In this document: piece after piece, positions 32,592 through 42,244 of the stretch
Numbering within the stretch: the first letter of the stretch is position 1
How the letters are laid out: each line of letters starts with the position of its first letter
Source of the DNA: Candidatus Sericytochromatia bacterium
GTDB lineage: Bacteria > Cyanobacteriota > Sericytochromatia > S15B-MN24 > JAQBPE01
Assembly (NCBI GenBank): GCA_035285325.1
Contig: JAYKJB010000032.1
Coordinates: forward strand, 1-64,000
Direction of reading: 5' to 3'
DNA: 64,000 nt
Program-made: the position numbers and the translations under genes
Notes under the pieces: model-generated
Database searches by the model: none
What the model was told of the DNA's origin: nothing
The model's input: the letters and a program-made list of their open reading frames with translations, nothing else

Positions 32592-34767
32592 CGCTGCGGT
32601 CGCGGCTCAGACGGAGGTGGGCCACACTGGCCGGTGTGGGCAGGGTCTTGTCGTGCTGGTTCTCCAGCGACCCGTAATACTTGTGGTAGTAGCTGTAATA
32701 GTAGCCATCGTTGTCCGGGCGCACGCCGCGCACCACCATGCCCCAGACCTTGACCTTGGCGCGCGCGAGCAGCTGCAGCGAGTGCCGGGCTGCCTTGCGA
32801 CTGACCTTGTTGATGCCCATCAGGAGCAGCATGCCGTCAAGCTTGGCGCCCAGCACGCTGGCATCCGTCACCGCGATGATCGGGGGCGCGTCGAACAGGA
32901 GCAGATCATAGCGTTGCTTGAGCTCTTCGATCAGCTGGCTCATCCGTTGGGACTCGAGCAGTTCCGAAGGGTTGGGCGGGGTCGGGCCGCAGGTGAGCAC
33001 CGACAGGCCCGGTTGCGCGGTCTGGCGGATGCAGTCGTCAAGCAGGCAATCTCCGGCGATCACGGTCGAGATGCCGTCCTGATTGGGCAGGCTGAACAGG
33101 TGATGCATGGTCGGCTTGCGCATGTCGGTATCGACAATCAGCACGCGCTTGCCGGCCTGGGCGAAGCAGACCCCCATGTTGGCCAGCGTGGTCGATTTGC
33201 CCTCTTCCGGGCCTGCCGAGGTGACCGTCAGGGTTCGGATCGGGTTGTCGGTCGAGAGAAATTTGATGTTGGTGCGCAGCGTTCGGTAGGACTCTGCCGC
33301 CGGCGAGCGCGGTTCCCGCAAGGAGACGAGCTGCGCGGTCTCGGCGTCGGCCAGCCACGGAATGATGCCGAGCGTCGTGAGCTGGACCGCTTCTTCGGCG
33401 TCCTCGGTCGTCTGAATCGAATCGTCCAGATACTCCAGGAAAAGCGCCAACCCCATGCCCGTCAGCGCCCCCACCACCAGCGCGAGCAGCATGTTTTGAG
33501 CTTTCTTGGGGCGGATCGGGCGTTCCGGCAGGACCGCCTCTTCAACAATGCGCACATTGCCCACGTTCATGGCTTCCTGGATGCGGGCTTCTTCGTGGCG
33601 TTGCAACAGCATCTTGTAGAGCTCGGCCGTGACGGACGCATTGCGCATCAAGCGCGTGAGGTTCAACTCCTTGTTGGGCAGGTTGGCCAGGCGTCCATTG
33701 AAGCCTCCCACCACGCGCGACAGCGAATCGACCCGGGTCTGAAAACCCAGGGCGTCAATTTCAGCCGCCACCAGCTCCTTGGTGAGGTTCTGGCGGATCG
33801 GGTCCAGGTTGGAGCGAACACCGTCGCCGCCGTAACGTTTGCCAACGACATCGGCGGCTTCCTGCGCGAGGGCTCGCCGGATCACGCTGATCTGCGCCTG
33901 GATAGCCTTCACCTCAGGGTGGTTGGGCGTGAGCGAGGCATTGGACAGCACCGGACTGGTTTCCAGCTCCAGCAATTGCTGACGCAGCTTCTGGATGGTC
34001 TGGTCCTGGCTGATGGCGGTCGAGGTCATGGCCTGCTGGGCCGACATGCCCAGCTGCTGTCTGAGCGCCCTGACCCGGCTCTTCGATTCGCTGGCGGCCG
34101 CTGCGGCCTGGCGCAGCTCAGCCTCCATGTTGGCCATCGTCTGGACCGAGGTGCGGGCTTCCTCGGTCAGGTCCACCGCGCCGTGCGTGGTTTTGTAGTC
34201 GCGCAGGGCTTGCTCCGCCTGGGCCAGGTCCCGCTTGGTTTTTTCCAGTTGCACCTGGATGAAACGCGCGGCACTGGAGGCCTCTGTCCGGTTGGACTGA
34301 CGGTTTTGCTCCAGGAAGACCTGGGCCCACACGTCGCTGACCTGGGTCGCCACGATCGGGTCGGTGTGGATGTAGGAGATCTGCAGAATGTCGGTGCCCT
34401 TGATTTGCGTGACCTTGGCCGCGGCCAGAAAGTCCTCCGTGCTGATCAGGTCGCCCGTGTTCGGGTTGGTCAGGTTCACCCGTTTGATGACCCGCGCGAT
34501 CACCGGCACGCTCCGCAGCAACTCGGCCTGGGTGTCGAGGGGGCTGCCGGTGCGCGACAGGCTGGACAGTTCCGTCAGGTTGGCCATCTCCGGGCCGAGG
34601 GCGGAGAGCGTGCGGTCGCGCGACTCGATCAACAACTTGGTGCCGGCCTGGTAAGCCGGCGGGGTCGTGAAGGTGATGGCACCGGTGGTCACGACGATCG
34701 CCAGAAAGGCCAGGGCGACCCACCAGCGACGCTTCCACAAAATTTGCCAGGTTTGCTTCAGTTCCAT
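32584..34767 (-). CDS. wzc: Polysaccharide co-polymerase / BY-kinase (Wzc-type tyrosine autokinase)
   Basis: A 727-residue inner-membrane protein that controls chain length and export of a surface polysaccharide. The Wzz domain with first membrane helix (RWWVALAFLAIVVTTGAI) is followed by a periplasmic coiled coil (about 150-400). A second membrane helix (NMLLALVVGALTGMGLALF) leads to the kinase domain with Walker A SAGPEEGKSTTLANMG, Walker A' RVLIVDTDMRKPTMHHLF and Walker B LLLFDAPPI. The C-terminal cluster GYYYSYYHKYYGS offers seven tyrosines for autophosphorylation. The glycan-building genes are not in the window. Confidence 0.95.
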   Translation of the reverse strand: MELKQTWQILWKRRWWVALAFLAIVVTTGAITFTTPPAYQAGTKLLIESRDRTLSALGPEMANLTELSSLSRTGSPLDTQAELLRSVPVIARVIKRVNLTNPNTGDLISTEDFLAAAKVTQIKGTDILQISYIHTDPIVATQVSDVWAQVFLEQNRQSNRTEASSAARFIQVQLEKTKRDLAQAEQALRDYKTTHGAVDLTEEARTSVQTMANMEAELRQAAAAASESKSRVRALRQQLGMSAQQAMTSTAISQDQTIQKLRQQLLELETSPVLSNASLTPNHPEVKAIQAQISVIRRALAQEAADVVGKRYGGDGVRSNLDPIRQNLTKELVAAEIDALGFQTRVDSLSRVVGGFNGRLANLPNKELNLTRLMRNASVTAELYKMLLQRHEEARIQEAMNVGNVRIVEEAVLPERPIRPKKAQNMLLALVVGALTGMGLALFLEYLDDSIQTTEDAEEAVQLTTLGIIPWLADAETAQLVSLREPRSPAAESYRTLRTNIKFLSTDNPIRTLTVTSAGPEEGKSTTLANMGVCFAQAGKRVLIVDTDMRKPTMHHLFSLPNQDGISTVIAGDCLLDDCIRQTAQPGLSVLTCGPTPPNPSELLESQRMSQLIEELKQRYDLLLFDAPPIIAVTDASVLGAKLDGMLLLMGINKVSRKAARHSLQLLARAKVKVWGMVVRGVRPDNDGYYYSYYHKYYGSLENQHDKTLPTPASVAHLRLSRDRSDG

Positions 34768-34906
34768 GGGGGGGTGTGCCTCGACAGGGCGATCGCCGAC
34801 TTCGCGACAGGCCGTGCGCCCGCGCGGCGTTCGAGTCGACAGACCACGTTATGATACCGCGCCAGCGCGCGCTTCGGGATGGGGGTAAAGCCGGAAAGTC
34901 GCCAAT

Positions 34907-36772
34907 TCACCGTTTTTCGCTCCCGCAGGCGAGACTCGCGACGGTGGGGCAGACCGGAATCCGAAAGGCAGGCCCCAGCCACGTCAGAGGCGCCACCCGG
35001 AAGTTTTCGATGCCCACCGCGATCGCGAAGGCGGCCTGGGCCTGGAATCCACCATCGTGGAGCAGGCGCTCTTCGGCCGGGTTCGAGATGAAACCGGCCT
35101 CGAGCAACAGGGAGGGCACCACGGCATGCCGTAACACGAACAGGCCATCCTGTTTGGTGCCGCGGTCGGGTCGCCGCAACAGCGTCGCCACGGTGCGGTG
35201 AACCGTCTCGGCAAAGCCGCGGGAGCCACTCTCCCGCCAGTAGGTCTCCAGGCCGTTGGCCTCACGGCTCACGTGGGAATTGGTGTGCAGGCTGATGAAA
35301 AGGTCAGCCTGATGGCGGTCGATCGCTTGTAAGCGCGGTGCCAGCAACACGTCCGCATCGGTGCTGCGGGTCAGGATGACGTTGTAACCGCGGCGTTTCA
35401 GCGCCTCTCCCAGGGCTTTGCCCATCTCAAGGCAGACGGTCTTCTCAGCCAGCCCCGTCGGTCCGATCGCGCCTGGGTCGGCGCCCCCGTGTCCCGGGTC
35501 GATCACGACCAGCGGCATATCCGGTCGGCTGCGGGGATTCAAGCGTTCCCAGACCAAGGTGATGCCGCCCTGCTCATCGCGGCGTTCCGCGAGTTCATAG
35601 TGCCCCTCCGCCAGACTGACATCCAGCGTCCAGACGCCTCCCTGCCGACTGGCTTCAATTTGTTTGAGCAGGCGACCTGGCGGGGGCAGCTTGTCCTCGA
35701 ACGCCCCCCCGGGGACGCGCAAGCGCAGGCGGTCGGGAGCGGGTTGCGAGACCTGGTAGCGAAGCTTTTCGCCGTTGCGCAGGCCGACGTGGAGGGTCAA
35801 CTGGGTGTCGCTCTCGCGGCTCCAGATGCCTTGAAGCTCCTGGCCTTCCTCGCCCTCGTTCCCGCCGCTCGCCTGGGCGAAGCGGGCCAGCGTCTGGGCC
35901 AGGGCCGGATCCTCTTGACCCGCCTGGGCCACGATCAGGACCGCACGTTCCCGGACCTGCATGACCTGAAAGTTCGGGGCGCTCTCACAGTCGAGCACCA
36001 CCCGCACGCCTTCGCCCTGTTTGGACATGCGCACCTGTTTCACGCCCCCTCGCTGAACGGTCAGGGTGCGTTTCAGGTTGGTGTCCCCAAAGTCGGCCGC
36101 TGGCAGGTCGATCACGAACCGATGAGGGTGGCTCAGCACCGAGATGGCTGGCTCGAAGGGACCTGAGGTCTGCAGCACCAGACCGAAACTCTGCCAGGCC
36201 AGTTCCTCGATCACCACGGGGTCCACCGCGCGCGGACGAGGGGCCAGGCTGCGAATCGGCGCCCGCTTCACGGGAGCGGGATGCTGGACTGGGGGGCGGT
36301 TGGACGTCAGTGCCGGGCTCACCACCCGCCGTGCCGGCGCCTTCAGCGAGGAAGGACGGTCCTTGTGCGCTGCTGCTGCCTGAACCGCTGGTCGGCGCGG
36401 CGCCGGGTGGCGGTCCGGCAACCCCTGGGTTGGGCGCACCTGCCCTGCTGCAGAAGCCTTTGAAGGCTTCGGCCGCCCGGTTTTCCTGGGGGCGGGGCCA
36501 GGGTGCTGGCGCGTTGGGGGAGGGTCGGCCAGCAAGGCCAGCGCATCGGTCTCAGGGGCCGGGCGTCGGGCGGGGGGACGTCGAGTCGACCCGGCCTTTT
36601 GCTTGATGGCGTGCTCGCGTGTCTTTTCGACGGCGGCGGCGGGGGCGGGCAGGGGCAGGCAGAGGGTAAGCCCGAGACACGCAGCCAGCATCCCGCCGAG
36701 CCAGGCACGGGGGGGATGAGGGACGACGGCCTCCCGCGCGACGCGGGGAACGGCCAGAGAGTGAAGGGGCAT
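34907..36772 (-). CDS. N-acetylmuramoyl-L-alanine amidase (AMIN + Amidase_3)
   Basis: A 621-residue exported cell-wall hydrolase that cuts the bond between MurNAc and the stem peptide. It has a signal segment (LGGMLAACLGLTLCLPLPAPAAA), then a long Pro/Arg/Lys-rich region (50-190). One or two AMIN-like domains follow (about 200-400), with FVIDLPAADFGDTNLKR. The C-terminal catalytic domain has VIDPGHGGADPGAIGPTG, GLAEKTVCLEMG, LFISLHTNSHVS and LLLEAGFISNPAEE, with zinc ligands His, Glu, His and the catalytic Glu intact. It lies upstream of the capsule operon on the same strand. Confidence 0.94.
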   Translation of the reverse strand: MPLHSLAVPRVAREAVVPHPPRAWLGGMLAACLGLTLCLPLPAPAAAVEKTREHAIKQKAGSTRRPPARRPAPETDALALLADPPPTRQHPGPAPRKTGRPKPSKASAAGQVRPTQGLPDRHPAPRRPAVQAAAAHKDRPSSLKAPARRVVSPALTSNRPPVQHPAPVKRAPIRSLAPRPRAVDPVVIEELAWQSFGLVLQTSGPFEPAISVLSHPHRFVIDLPAADFGDTNLKRTLTVQRGGVKQVRMSKQGEGVRVVLDCESAPNFQVMQVRERAVLIVAQAGQEDPALAQTLARFAQASGGNEGEEGQELQGIWSRESDTQLTLHVGLRNGEKLRYQVSQPAPDRLRLRVPGGAFEDKLPPPGRLLKQIEASRQGGVWTLDVSLAEGHYELAERRDEQGGITLVWERLNPRSRPDMPLVVIDPGHGGADPGAIGPTGLAEKTVCLEMGKALGEALKRRGYNVILTRSTDADVLLAPRLQAIDRHQADLFISLHTNSHVSREANGLETYWRESGSRGFAETVHRTVATLLRRPDRGTKQDGLFVLRHAVVPSLLLEAGFISNPAEERLLHDGGFQAQAAFAIAVGIENFRVAPLTWLGPAFRIPVCPTVASLACGSEKR

Positions 36773-37059
36773 GGGGAAACCAACGACGGCGTGACGATCC
36801 GGACATCATTTCCGACCTGACATGATCCGGATAATCCAGGTTAGCCCGTCGCGCGCGCGCTTCGATGTGATGCCGACACCCCGTGGCGGGCGCGTCGCGC
36901 TTCCGGCCAGGGCGCGTGCGCGTGGTGTGGGGCTGGCTGGCTGGGGTATACGGCCATCGTTGTCATGACAGCAAGCGGTGCTCCGGACCAGCGATGCGGT
37001 CCGAACTGATGCAAGCGCCGTCATCAGGGAGCGAACAGTGATGACGCGGAGGCTGTGAG

Positions 37060-40000
37060 GTGGAAGGACATTCCTCGCTGGCGCCCTTTGCTGCGGTGCG
37101 TGAACTCGGTCGGGGGCGACAGGGCACGGTCTGGCTGGTGCGAGCGCCGGGGCTGGACGGCCTCTACGCACTGAAGCGTTTCGATGGCGCAGACCCTCTT
37201 CGTGCCGCGCAGGCGCAACAGGAGTTCAATGTCGGGGCCGACATCCCCCATCCGCATCTGGTCGAGGTGCTGGACCACGGACGTTTGCTGGGGGGCCAGC
37301 CTTTCGTGCTCTATGCGGCCTATGAAGGTGCTGTCACCGCTGCCGAGTGGGGCGTGCTGCCGCCAGCGCAGCTGGCCCGCCTCGCCTGGGAGCTGAGCGC
37401 CGCCCTGACCGCGATGCACGCGCGAGGCTGGCTCCATCGGGATGTCAGCCCGGACAATGTGCTGCGGGATGCCACGGGCGCGGCGCGCTTGATGGATCTG
37501 GGCCTGGCGGCTCGCTGGCCCGTTCCGCCCGAGGCGGCCGCCGGCACGCCGCGCTATGCCGCGCCGGAAACCCTGCGAGGCGAGCCAAGCGGGCCAGCGG
37601 CTGACTTCTGGGCCCTGGGCTGTTTGCTGTACCGCCTGGCCGTCGGCGCCGATCTGTTCGCCGCGCAGACGCCGGACGAATTGCTGCGGGCTCAGGCCGC
37701 TCTGTCATCGGCGCAGGTGGCCCGCCAGCTGGCTGAGCTTCCCGAAGCGCTGGCCGCGCTGATTCGTCGGTGGCTGTCCCACGAGCCGGGCCAGCGCCTC
37801 GAAGGGCTGCGGGAGCTTCGTGAACGCCTGCTGCCCCTCTGCCCTGAGCCACCGTGCGTGCTGTCGGACGGCCTGTTCGTCGCGTCGCCGGATTGGCGCC
37901 GCTGGTGGGCGAGGCGCCAGCGGCGAGGGGTGGTCTGCTGGTCGGGTGAGCGGGGTTCCGGACGATCCCGTTGTTTGCGGGAATGCCACGTCAGCCTCCG
38001 TCGCGAGGGCCTGCCCGCGCTACTGCTGCGGGGGGCGGCTCACCAATCTCCCTATTCCCTGCTGGAAACCCTCTGGCGCTGGTCAGTTGCCCACGTGCCT
38101 CACCTGCCCGAGTCCTTTCCCACCCCCCTGGCCCGTCTGGTGGCCTCGCTGTGGCCCTGGGCTTTTCCTGAAATGGTGCCCTTGGAGGATCCCGTCCGGC
38201 TGGCCCGGGCATTGCCCGAGTTGCTCGGGCGAATGCTGTCGGCGGTGGCGGAACAGCGCCTGCTGACCTTGCTGGTGGATGATTGGGAGCTGGTCGACGC
38301 GCGCAGCCGGGAGGTGATCGCGGGGGCCTGGACCAGCTCTCTGGGGCGGATGCAATGGATTGTCGCCGCGTCGCATCCCCTACCGGAGGCGGAAAACCTG
38401 GCCCTCACAGCCTTCGACGAGCGCCAGGCCCGCGCGTGGTTGGGCTCCATGCTGGGGACGAACGAGCCCCCCGAATGGGCCGATGCCCTGCGCGATCTCA
38501 CGGGTGGGCGGCCGGCCTGGCTTCGCCAGGCCGTGTGGCAGATGCTGCGCCCTCAGGCGGGCGTGGCGCCCAGGTTACCCGCGAGCGTCGACGGCTTGTT
38601 CCGAGACGCCTGGCGCGAGCTGAGTCAGGCGCAGCAGGAACTGATGGTGCTGCTGGCCGTGCACGGCGGTCGTTGCCCGCACGAGGAATGGTTGGCGGGC
38701 ACGCGTTTGCTCCCGGCCGCCTGGCCGCTCGACTGGCAGCGGCTGTGGGCCCGCCGGTTGCTGGAGGACCGCGGCAGCGAGGTAGGCTTCGTGGTCGGCT
38801 GGTGGCGCGACTGGATCGAGCACTGGCTCGGGGAGGCCGAGTACGCCCGTCGCTCAGGCGAGCTGGCCAAGGTCCTGTTGGCTGCCGCCGACGGCGAGCG
38901 GCGTGCGTCGCTGGCGTTCGTACATCGTCTGGCTTCCTTGCTCGCGCGGGCGGACGACCCTCAGGCGACGTTGACCTGGTCTGCCCGGGCCGCCGAGGCC
39001 GCAGCGCGGGTCTGGGCTTACGACGCGGTCATTCTGCACGCGGAGCGAGGCTTGTCGGCACTCGCAGGACTGGCCAGCGAGGTCGCAGGGTCCGATCTGG
39101 CCCAGTCATTGCGGATCCGGCTGGGGGATGCGCGGCGGGTTCAGGGGGATTGTCCGCGCGCGATCGCCTCCTATGAGGCCGCCCTGCGTCATCCACTCGA
39201 CGCGCTGACGCGGGGGCGGGTGCTGACCTCGCTGGGCAAGAGTCGTCAGTTACGACAGGAATTAGGGCAAGCCGCCGAGCATTACCAGGCGGCGATCGCG
39301 ATCCTGGGAGAGACGACGGCGCCGGAAGAATATCTACGCGCCCTGTCGGCACTGGCCAGGACGCGTTTTATGGCGGGGCAGCGGCGCATCAGCGAAGGCC
39401 TTTACCGCGACCTGTTGCGCCAGGCCCAGCACCTGGGCCAGCCGTCCTTCGAGGCTGAAGCCCTGTCCTTCCTCGGCTCTCTCGCGGTGGAAGAGCCGGC
39501 CACCGTCTCCGGCGGTTTTCGCGATTTGCAGGCCGCCCTGGTGATCCGGGAGCGCGGCGATGACCCGTTCGCCCGGGTCGATTCTCTGAACTTGCTCGGC
39601 AACGCCTGCCTGGGCCTGGGGCGTTTCAACGAGGCCCGCGACCATTTCGAACGGAATCGCCTGGTCGCCTCCGAGGTGGGCTACCGGTCGGAGGAAGGCC
39701 TGGCCTGGCTCAATCTGGCGCTGTGCGATCTGGCACAGGGGCGTCTTCAGACGGCTGACGGCGCCCTGGAACGGGCTGGGAAAATCGCCCGTGACGACCA
39801 TTATGATTTCCTGGCGGCCTTTGTCAGTCGGGCGGCGAGCTTGCTGGCGGCCCAGGTGGGCGACTGGGGGCGCATGGACCGCTGCCTCGCCCGCGCGCAC
39901 GAGCTGGAAACCAGCTTGAACAGCCCCTACGTGCGTCAGTTTGGCCTGGTCATGGAGGCAGAGCGCCATCTCTGGCTGGGCGACTTCGAGGCGGCCCGAC

Positions 40001-41823
40001 GTGCCGCTGGTCTGGCCCTGGCCCAGATCGAGACGGCGGGGGGACGGGAATGGCAGCGTGAGGCTCGGGTGGTCTGGATCGAGGCGACCCTGCATGCCGG
40101 TGACCTCGCGCGGGCACGGGCTGGCCTGTCAGAGCTTCAGGCCGACCTCGGAGATCCCCTGAACAGCCTCGAAAGGGTTCAGTTTCAGCGTTTGTCCGGC
40201 TGGTTGGCCCTGGCGGAGGGTGACCGTTCCCGGGCTGAGGCCTGCTGGCACGAAGCGCTCGCGGGGGCGGACGAGGCGGGCCTGCTGCGCCTGCAACTGG
40301 AACTGGCGGTGACGCTCGATGCAGGGGCGGGAGAGCCCCGAGGGGGCTTGCGCGTCGTGCCGGACGAGCAGGCCGGCCCGATCTGGCAGGCCCTGGCTGC
40401 TCGGGTTTGGGGGGCTTCTCTCGCGGAGCGGGAAGGCGCTTGGCAGCGCCTGCAGGGGGTGCTGGTCGACCTCACCCCGACGGGCCGTCAGCGCTTCCTG
40501 GCCCACCCCCTGCGCGCGGCGTTGGCGCGGGACCAGGCCAGCGCCACGCCGTCCTGGCGCGCGCGCCACCTGGAAATTCTGTTGGAGCTTGCCACGGCCC
40601 TGGGAACGGCCCGCGACCCGGATGGGGTGCTGGAGCGCGTGCAGCGATACAGCCTGGAATTGACCCGGGCCGAGCGCTGTTTGCTCCTGCTGCTGGATGC
40701 CGGGACAGCGGATTGGCGCGTATGGCGGGGGGCGGCCGACCTCCCCTACAGCCATTCGATCGTGTCCCGGGTGCTGGCGTCGCGCGTGTCGGAATGTCTG
40801 GTCGATACCGGGCAGGTTGGCGTCTGGCAGCCCGGTGCCAGTGTCGAGGCGCTGGCCCTGCGATCGGTGATGTGCGTTCCCATCGTGGTGGGAACGACGC
40901 TGCACGGCGTGATTTACGTCGACAGCCGGGCGGGGCTGAGCGACTTCGATGGCGAGGATGTTCGGATGCTCGAGGCGATCGCCGGACAGGCCGCCGTCGC
41001 GCTCGATACGGCTCGCTTGCTGGCCGCCCTGCGTCGCCAGATGGATCAGCAGACGGCCCACCTGCGCTTGCTGGCTGAGAAGGACACGGCCCTGAGCGCC
41101 TTGCAGGCCTATGACCGGGCTCGTCAGGCCGCCTTCGAGGCTGAGAGCCACGACCTGCGTGCCCCGTTGGGGTCGGTCCTGGCTGGCGTTCAGGGCCTGT
41201 TGCGTGGCCTGGTCGGTCCGCTCAATGACGCGCAGCAGGAGGCGCTCGAGGGGGTCTTGCAAAGCACGCGCACTTTGATGACGCGGATCGACGGCATCCT
41301 CGATGCGGCCTCTCTCGAAGCGGGCAAGTTGTCGCTGCGTTGCGAGCCGGTCCCGCTGGCCGGCTTGCTTCAAGGGTTGCTCAGGGCCATGGCACCGCTG
41401 GCGGAAGCCAAGGGGCTTGGGCTGCACGCCGAGGTGGCGTCCTGGCAGACCTTGCCGCCCGCCTGGGGGGATGCGCGGCGTTTGAACCAGGTGTTTCAAA
41501 ATCTGCTCGACAACGCATTGAAATACACCCTGGAGGGTGAGGTGAAGGTCGATATCTACACGGAGCGTGAAGGCTTGCGTGTGTGTATCCGCGACACCGG
41601 GCCTGGCTTACCGGCAGAGCGACGCAGCGCGCCATTCGAGAAATATGGGCCCCGGGATGCCCATCAACATGGCAGTGGCCTGGGCCTCTGGCGCACCGCC
41701 GCCCTGGTCGCGGAACATTCGGGTCGCATCGAGTTGCTGTCGTGCCCTGAGGGAGGCACGGAGGCCAGGGTCTGGTTGCCCGGGGCCCCGGCCGCCACGG
41801 GCGAGTATGTCTCCTCCGTGTAG
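37060..41823 (+). CDS. Hybrid Ser/Thr kinase - ATPase - TPR - GAF - histidine kinase
   Basis: A 1,587-residue signalling protein. Residues 10-270 are a Ser/Thr kinase: GRGRQGTVWLV glycine loop, Lys39 in YALKRF, HRDVSPDN (126-133), and DLG (146-148) for DFG. Residues about 275-540 are an AAA/STAND-like ATPase. Its P-loop reads GERGSGRSR (296-304), with Arg at the usual Lys, and LLVDDWELVD is a Walker-B-like strand. A long TPR-like helical region (about 610-1150) follows. Then come a GAF domain (about 1165-1325) and a HisKA/HATPase unit with phospho-acceptor His1364 in SHDLRAPLG, N-box Asn1485, DTGPGLP and GSGLGLW. The order matches cyanobacterial Hstk-type kinases. GTG with CGGAGG upstream. 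Confidence 0.93.
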   Translation: MEGHSSLAPFAAVRELGRGRQGTVWLVRAPGLDGLYALKRFDGADPLRAAQAQQEFNVGADIPHPHLVEVLDHGRLLGGQPFVLYAAYEGAVTAAEWGVLPPAQLARLAWELSAALTAMHARGWLHRDVSPDNVLRDATGAARLMDLGLAARWPVPPEAAAGTPRYAAPETLRGEPSGPAADFWALGCLLYRLAVGADLFAAQTPDELLRAQAALSSAQVARQLAELPEALAALIRRWLSHEPGQRLEGLRELRERLLPLCPEPPCVLSDGLFVASPDWRRWWARRQRRGVVCWSGERGSGRSRCLRECHVSLRREGLPALLLRGAAHQSPYSLLETLWRWSVAHVPHLPESFPTPLARLVASLWPWAFPEMVPLEDPVRLARALPELLGRMLSAVAEQRLLTLLVDDWELVDARSREVIAGAWTSSLGRMQWIVAASHPLPEAENLALTAFDERQARAWLGSMLGTNEPPEWADALRDLTGGRPAWLRQAVWQMLRPQAGVAPRLPASVDGLFRDAWRELSQAQQELMVLLAVHGGRCPHEEWLAGTRLLPAAWPLDWQRLWARRLLEDRGSEVGFVVGWWRDWIEHWLGEAEYARRSGELAKVLLAAADGERRASLAFVHRLASLLARADDPQATLTWSARAAEAAARVWAYDAVILHAERGLSALAGLASEVAGSDLAQSLRIRLGDARRVQGDCPRAIASYEAALRHPLDALTRGRVLTSLGKSRQLRQELGQAAEHYQAAIAILGETTAPEEYLRALSALARTRFMAGQRRISEGLYRDLLRQAQHLGQPSFEAEALSFLGSLAVEEPATVSGGFRDLQAALVIRERGDDPFARVDSLNLLGNACLGLGRFNEARDHFERNRLVASEVGYRSEEGLAWLNLALCDLAQGRLQTADGALERAGKIARDDHYDFLAAFVSRAASLLAAQVGDWGRMDRCLARAHELETSLNSPYVRQFGLVMEAERHLWLGDFEAARRAAGLALAQIETAGGREWQREARVVWIEATLHAGDLARARAGLSELQADLGDPLNSLERVQFQRLSGWLALAEGDRSRAEACWHEALAGADEAGLLRLQLELAVTLDAGAGEPRGGLRVVPDEQAGPIWQALAARVWGASLAEREGAWQRLQGVLVDLTPTGRQRFLAHPLRAALARDQASATPSWRARHLEILLELATALGTARDPDGVLERVQRYSLELTRAERCLLLLLDAGTADWRVWRGAADLPYSHSIVSRVLASRVSECLVDTGQVGVWQPGASVEALALRSVMCVPIVVGTTLHGVIYVDSRAGLSDFDGEDVRMLEAIAGQAAVALDTARLLAALRRQMDQQTAHLRLLAEKDTALSALQAYDRARQAAFEAESHDLRAPLGSVLAGVQGLLRGLVGPLNDAQQEALEGVLQSTRTLMTRIDGILDAASLEAGKLSLRCEPVPLAGLLQGLLRAMAPLAEAKGLGLHAEVASWQTLPPAWGDARRLNQVFQNLLDNALKYTLEGEVKVDIYTEREGLRVCIRDTGPGLPAERRSAPFEKYGPRDAHQHGSGLGLWRTAALVAEHSGRIELLSCPEGGTEARVWLPGAPAATGEYVSSV

Positions 41824-41874
41824 AAAGTGGGCCTTGCTGCCCGCGCCGCCCTCTCGGAGCGCGGTGGACGCGCC

Positions 41875-42222
41875 CTAGCCGTCGCGCCAGGCCAGCAGGT
41901 CATTGACCTCTCTCAGGATGTCATCCAGGTCGACCGGTTTGGTCAGACGGCGCACGTTGGCGCGCTCAATGGCGGCCACCCGGTCCAGATCGCGCCCGCT
42001 CACGAACAGGATCGGCAGCTGGGTGCGCTGGGCGATCGCGTCCCCACGCAGCAGGGGCAGCGCCACATCGAGCAGCAGCATGTCGGGTTCAAACGTGCGG
42101 ATGGCCGCCAGCGCACTTTCCCCATCGTGGGCCAGCTGCACCCGGTGGCCAGCCGTCTCAAGCAAGCGCGCCACCATGCGGGCGAAGGGGCGGTCGTCAT
42201 CGGCCATCAAGATGCGTGCCAT
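41875..42222 (-). CDS. Stand-alone response regulator receiver
   Basis: A 115-residue CheY-like receiver with no output domain. The acidic triad is Asp8-Asp9-Asp10, the phospho-acceptor Asp52 is in LLLDVALP, and the switch residues Ser75 and Lys95 (LTKPVD) are present. It ends 52 bases from the convergent hybrid histidine kinase, an attractive but unproven partner. By strand and spacing it is the last gene of the run from mutS. Its output is probably protein-protein contact. Confidence 0.93.
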   Translation of the reverse strand: MARILMADDDRPFARMVARLLETAGHRVQLAHDGESALAAIRTFEPDMLLLDVALPLLRGDAIAQRTQLPILFVSGRDLDRVAAIERANVRRLTKPVDLDDILREVNDLLAWRDG

Positions 42223-42244
42223 GCGGCCTCCTGGGTTGCGGCTG

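Noticed and set aside
32566-34854. Long plus-strand open frame opposite wzc
   Set aside because: The opposite strand has unmistakable Wzz and BY-kinase motifs; the plus frame is a GC-bias artefact.
36790-36835. Repeated GATCCGGA before the hybrid kinase as an attachment site or operator
   Set aside because: Two short copies without symmetry or flanking mobile genes are not enough to support a call.
40129-41499. Minus-strand open frame inside the hybrid kinase gene
   Set aside because: It overlaps the GAF and histidine-kinase domains, which are clearly coding on the plus strand.
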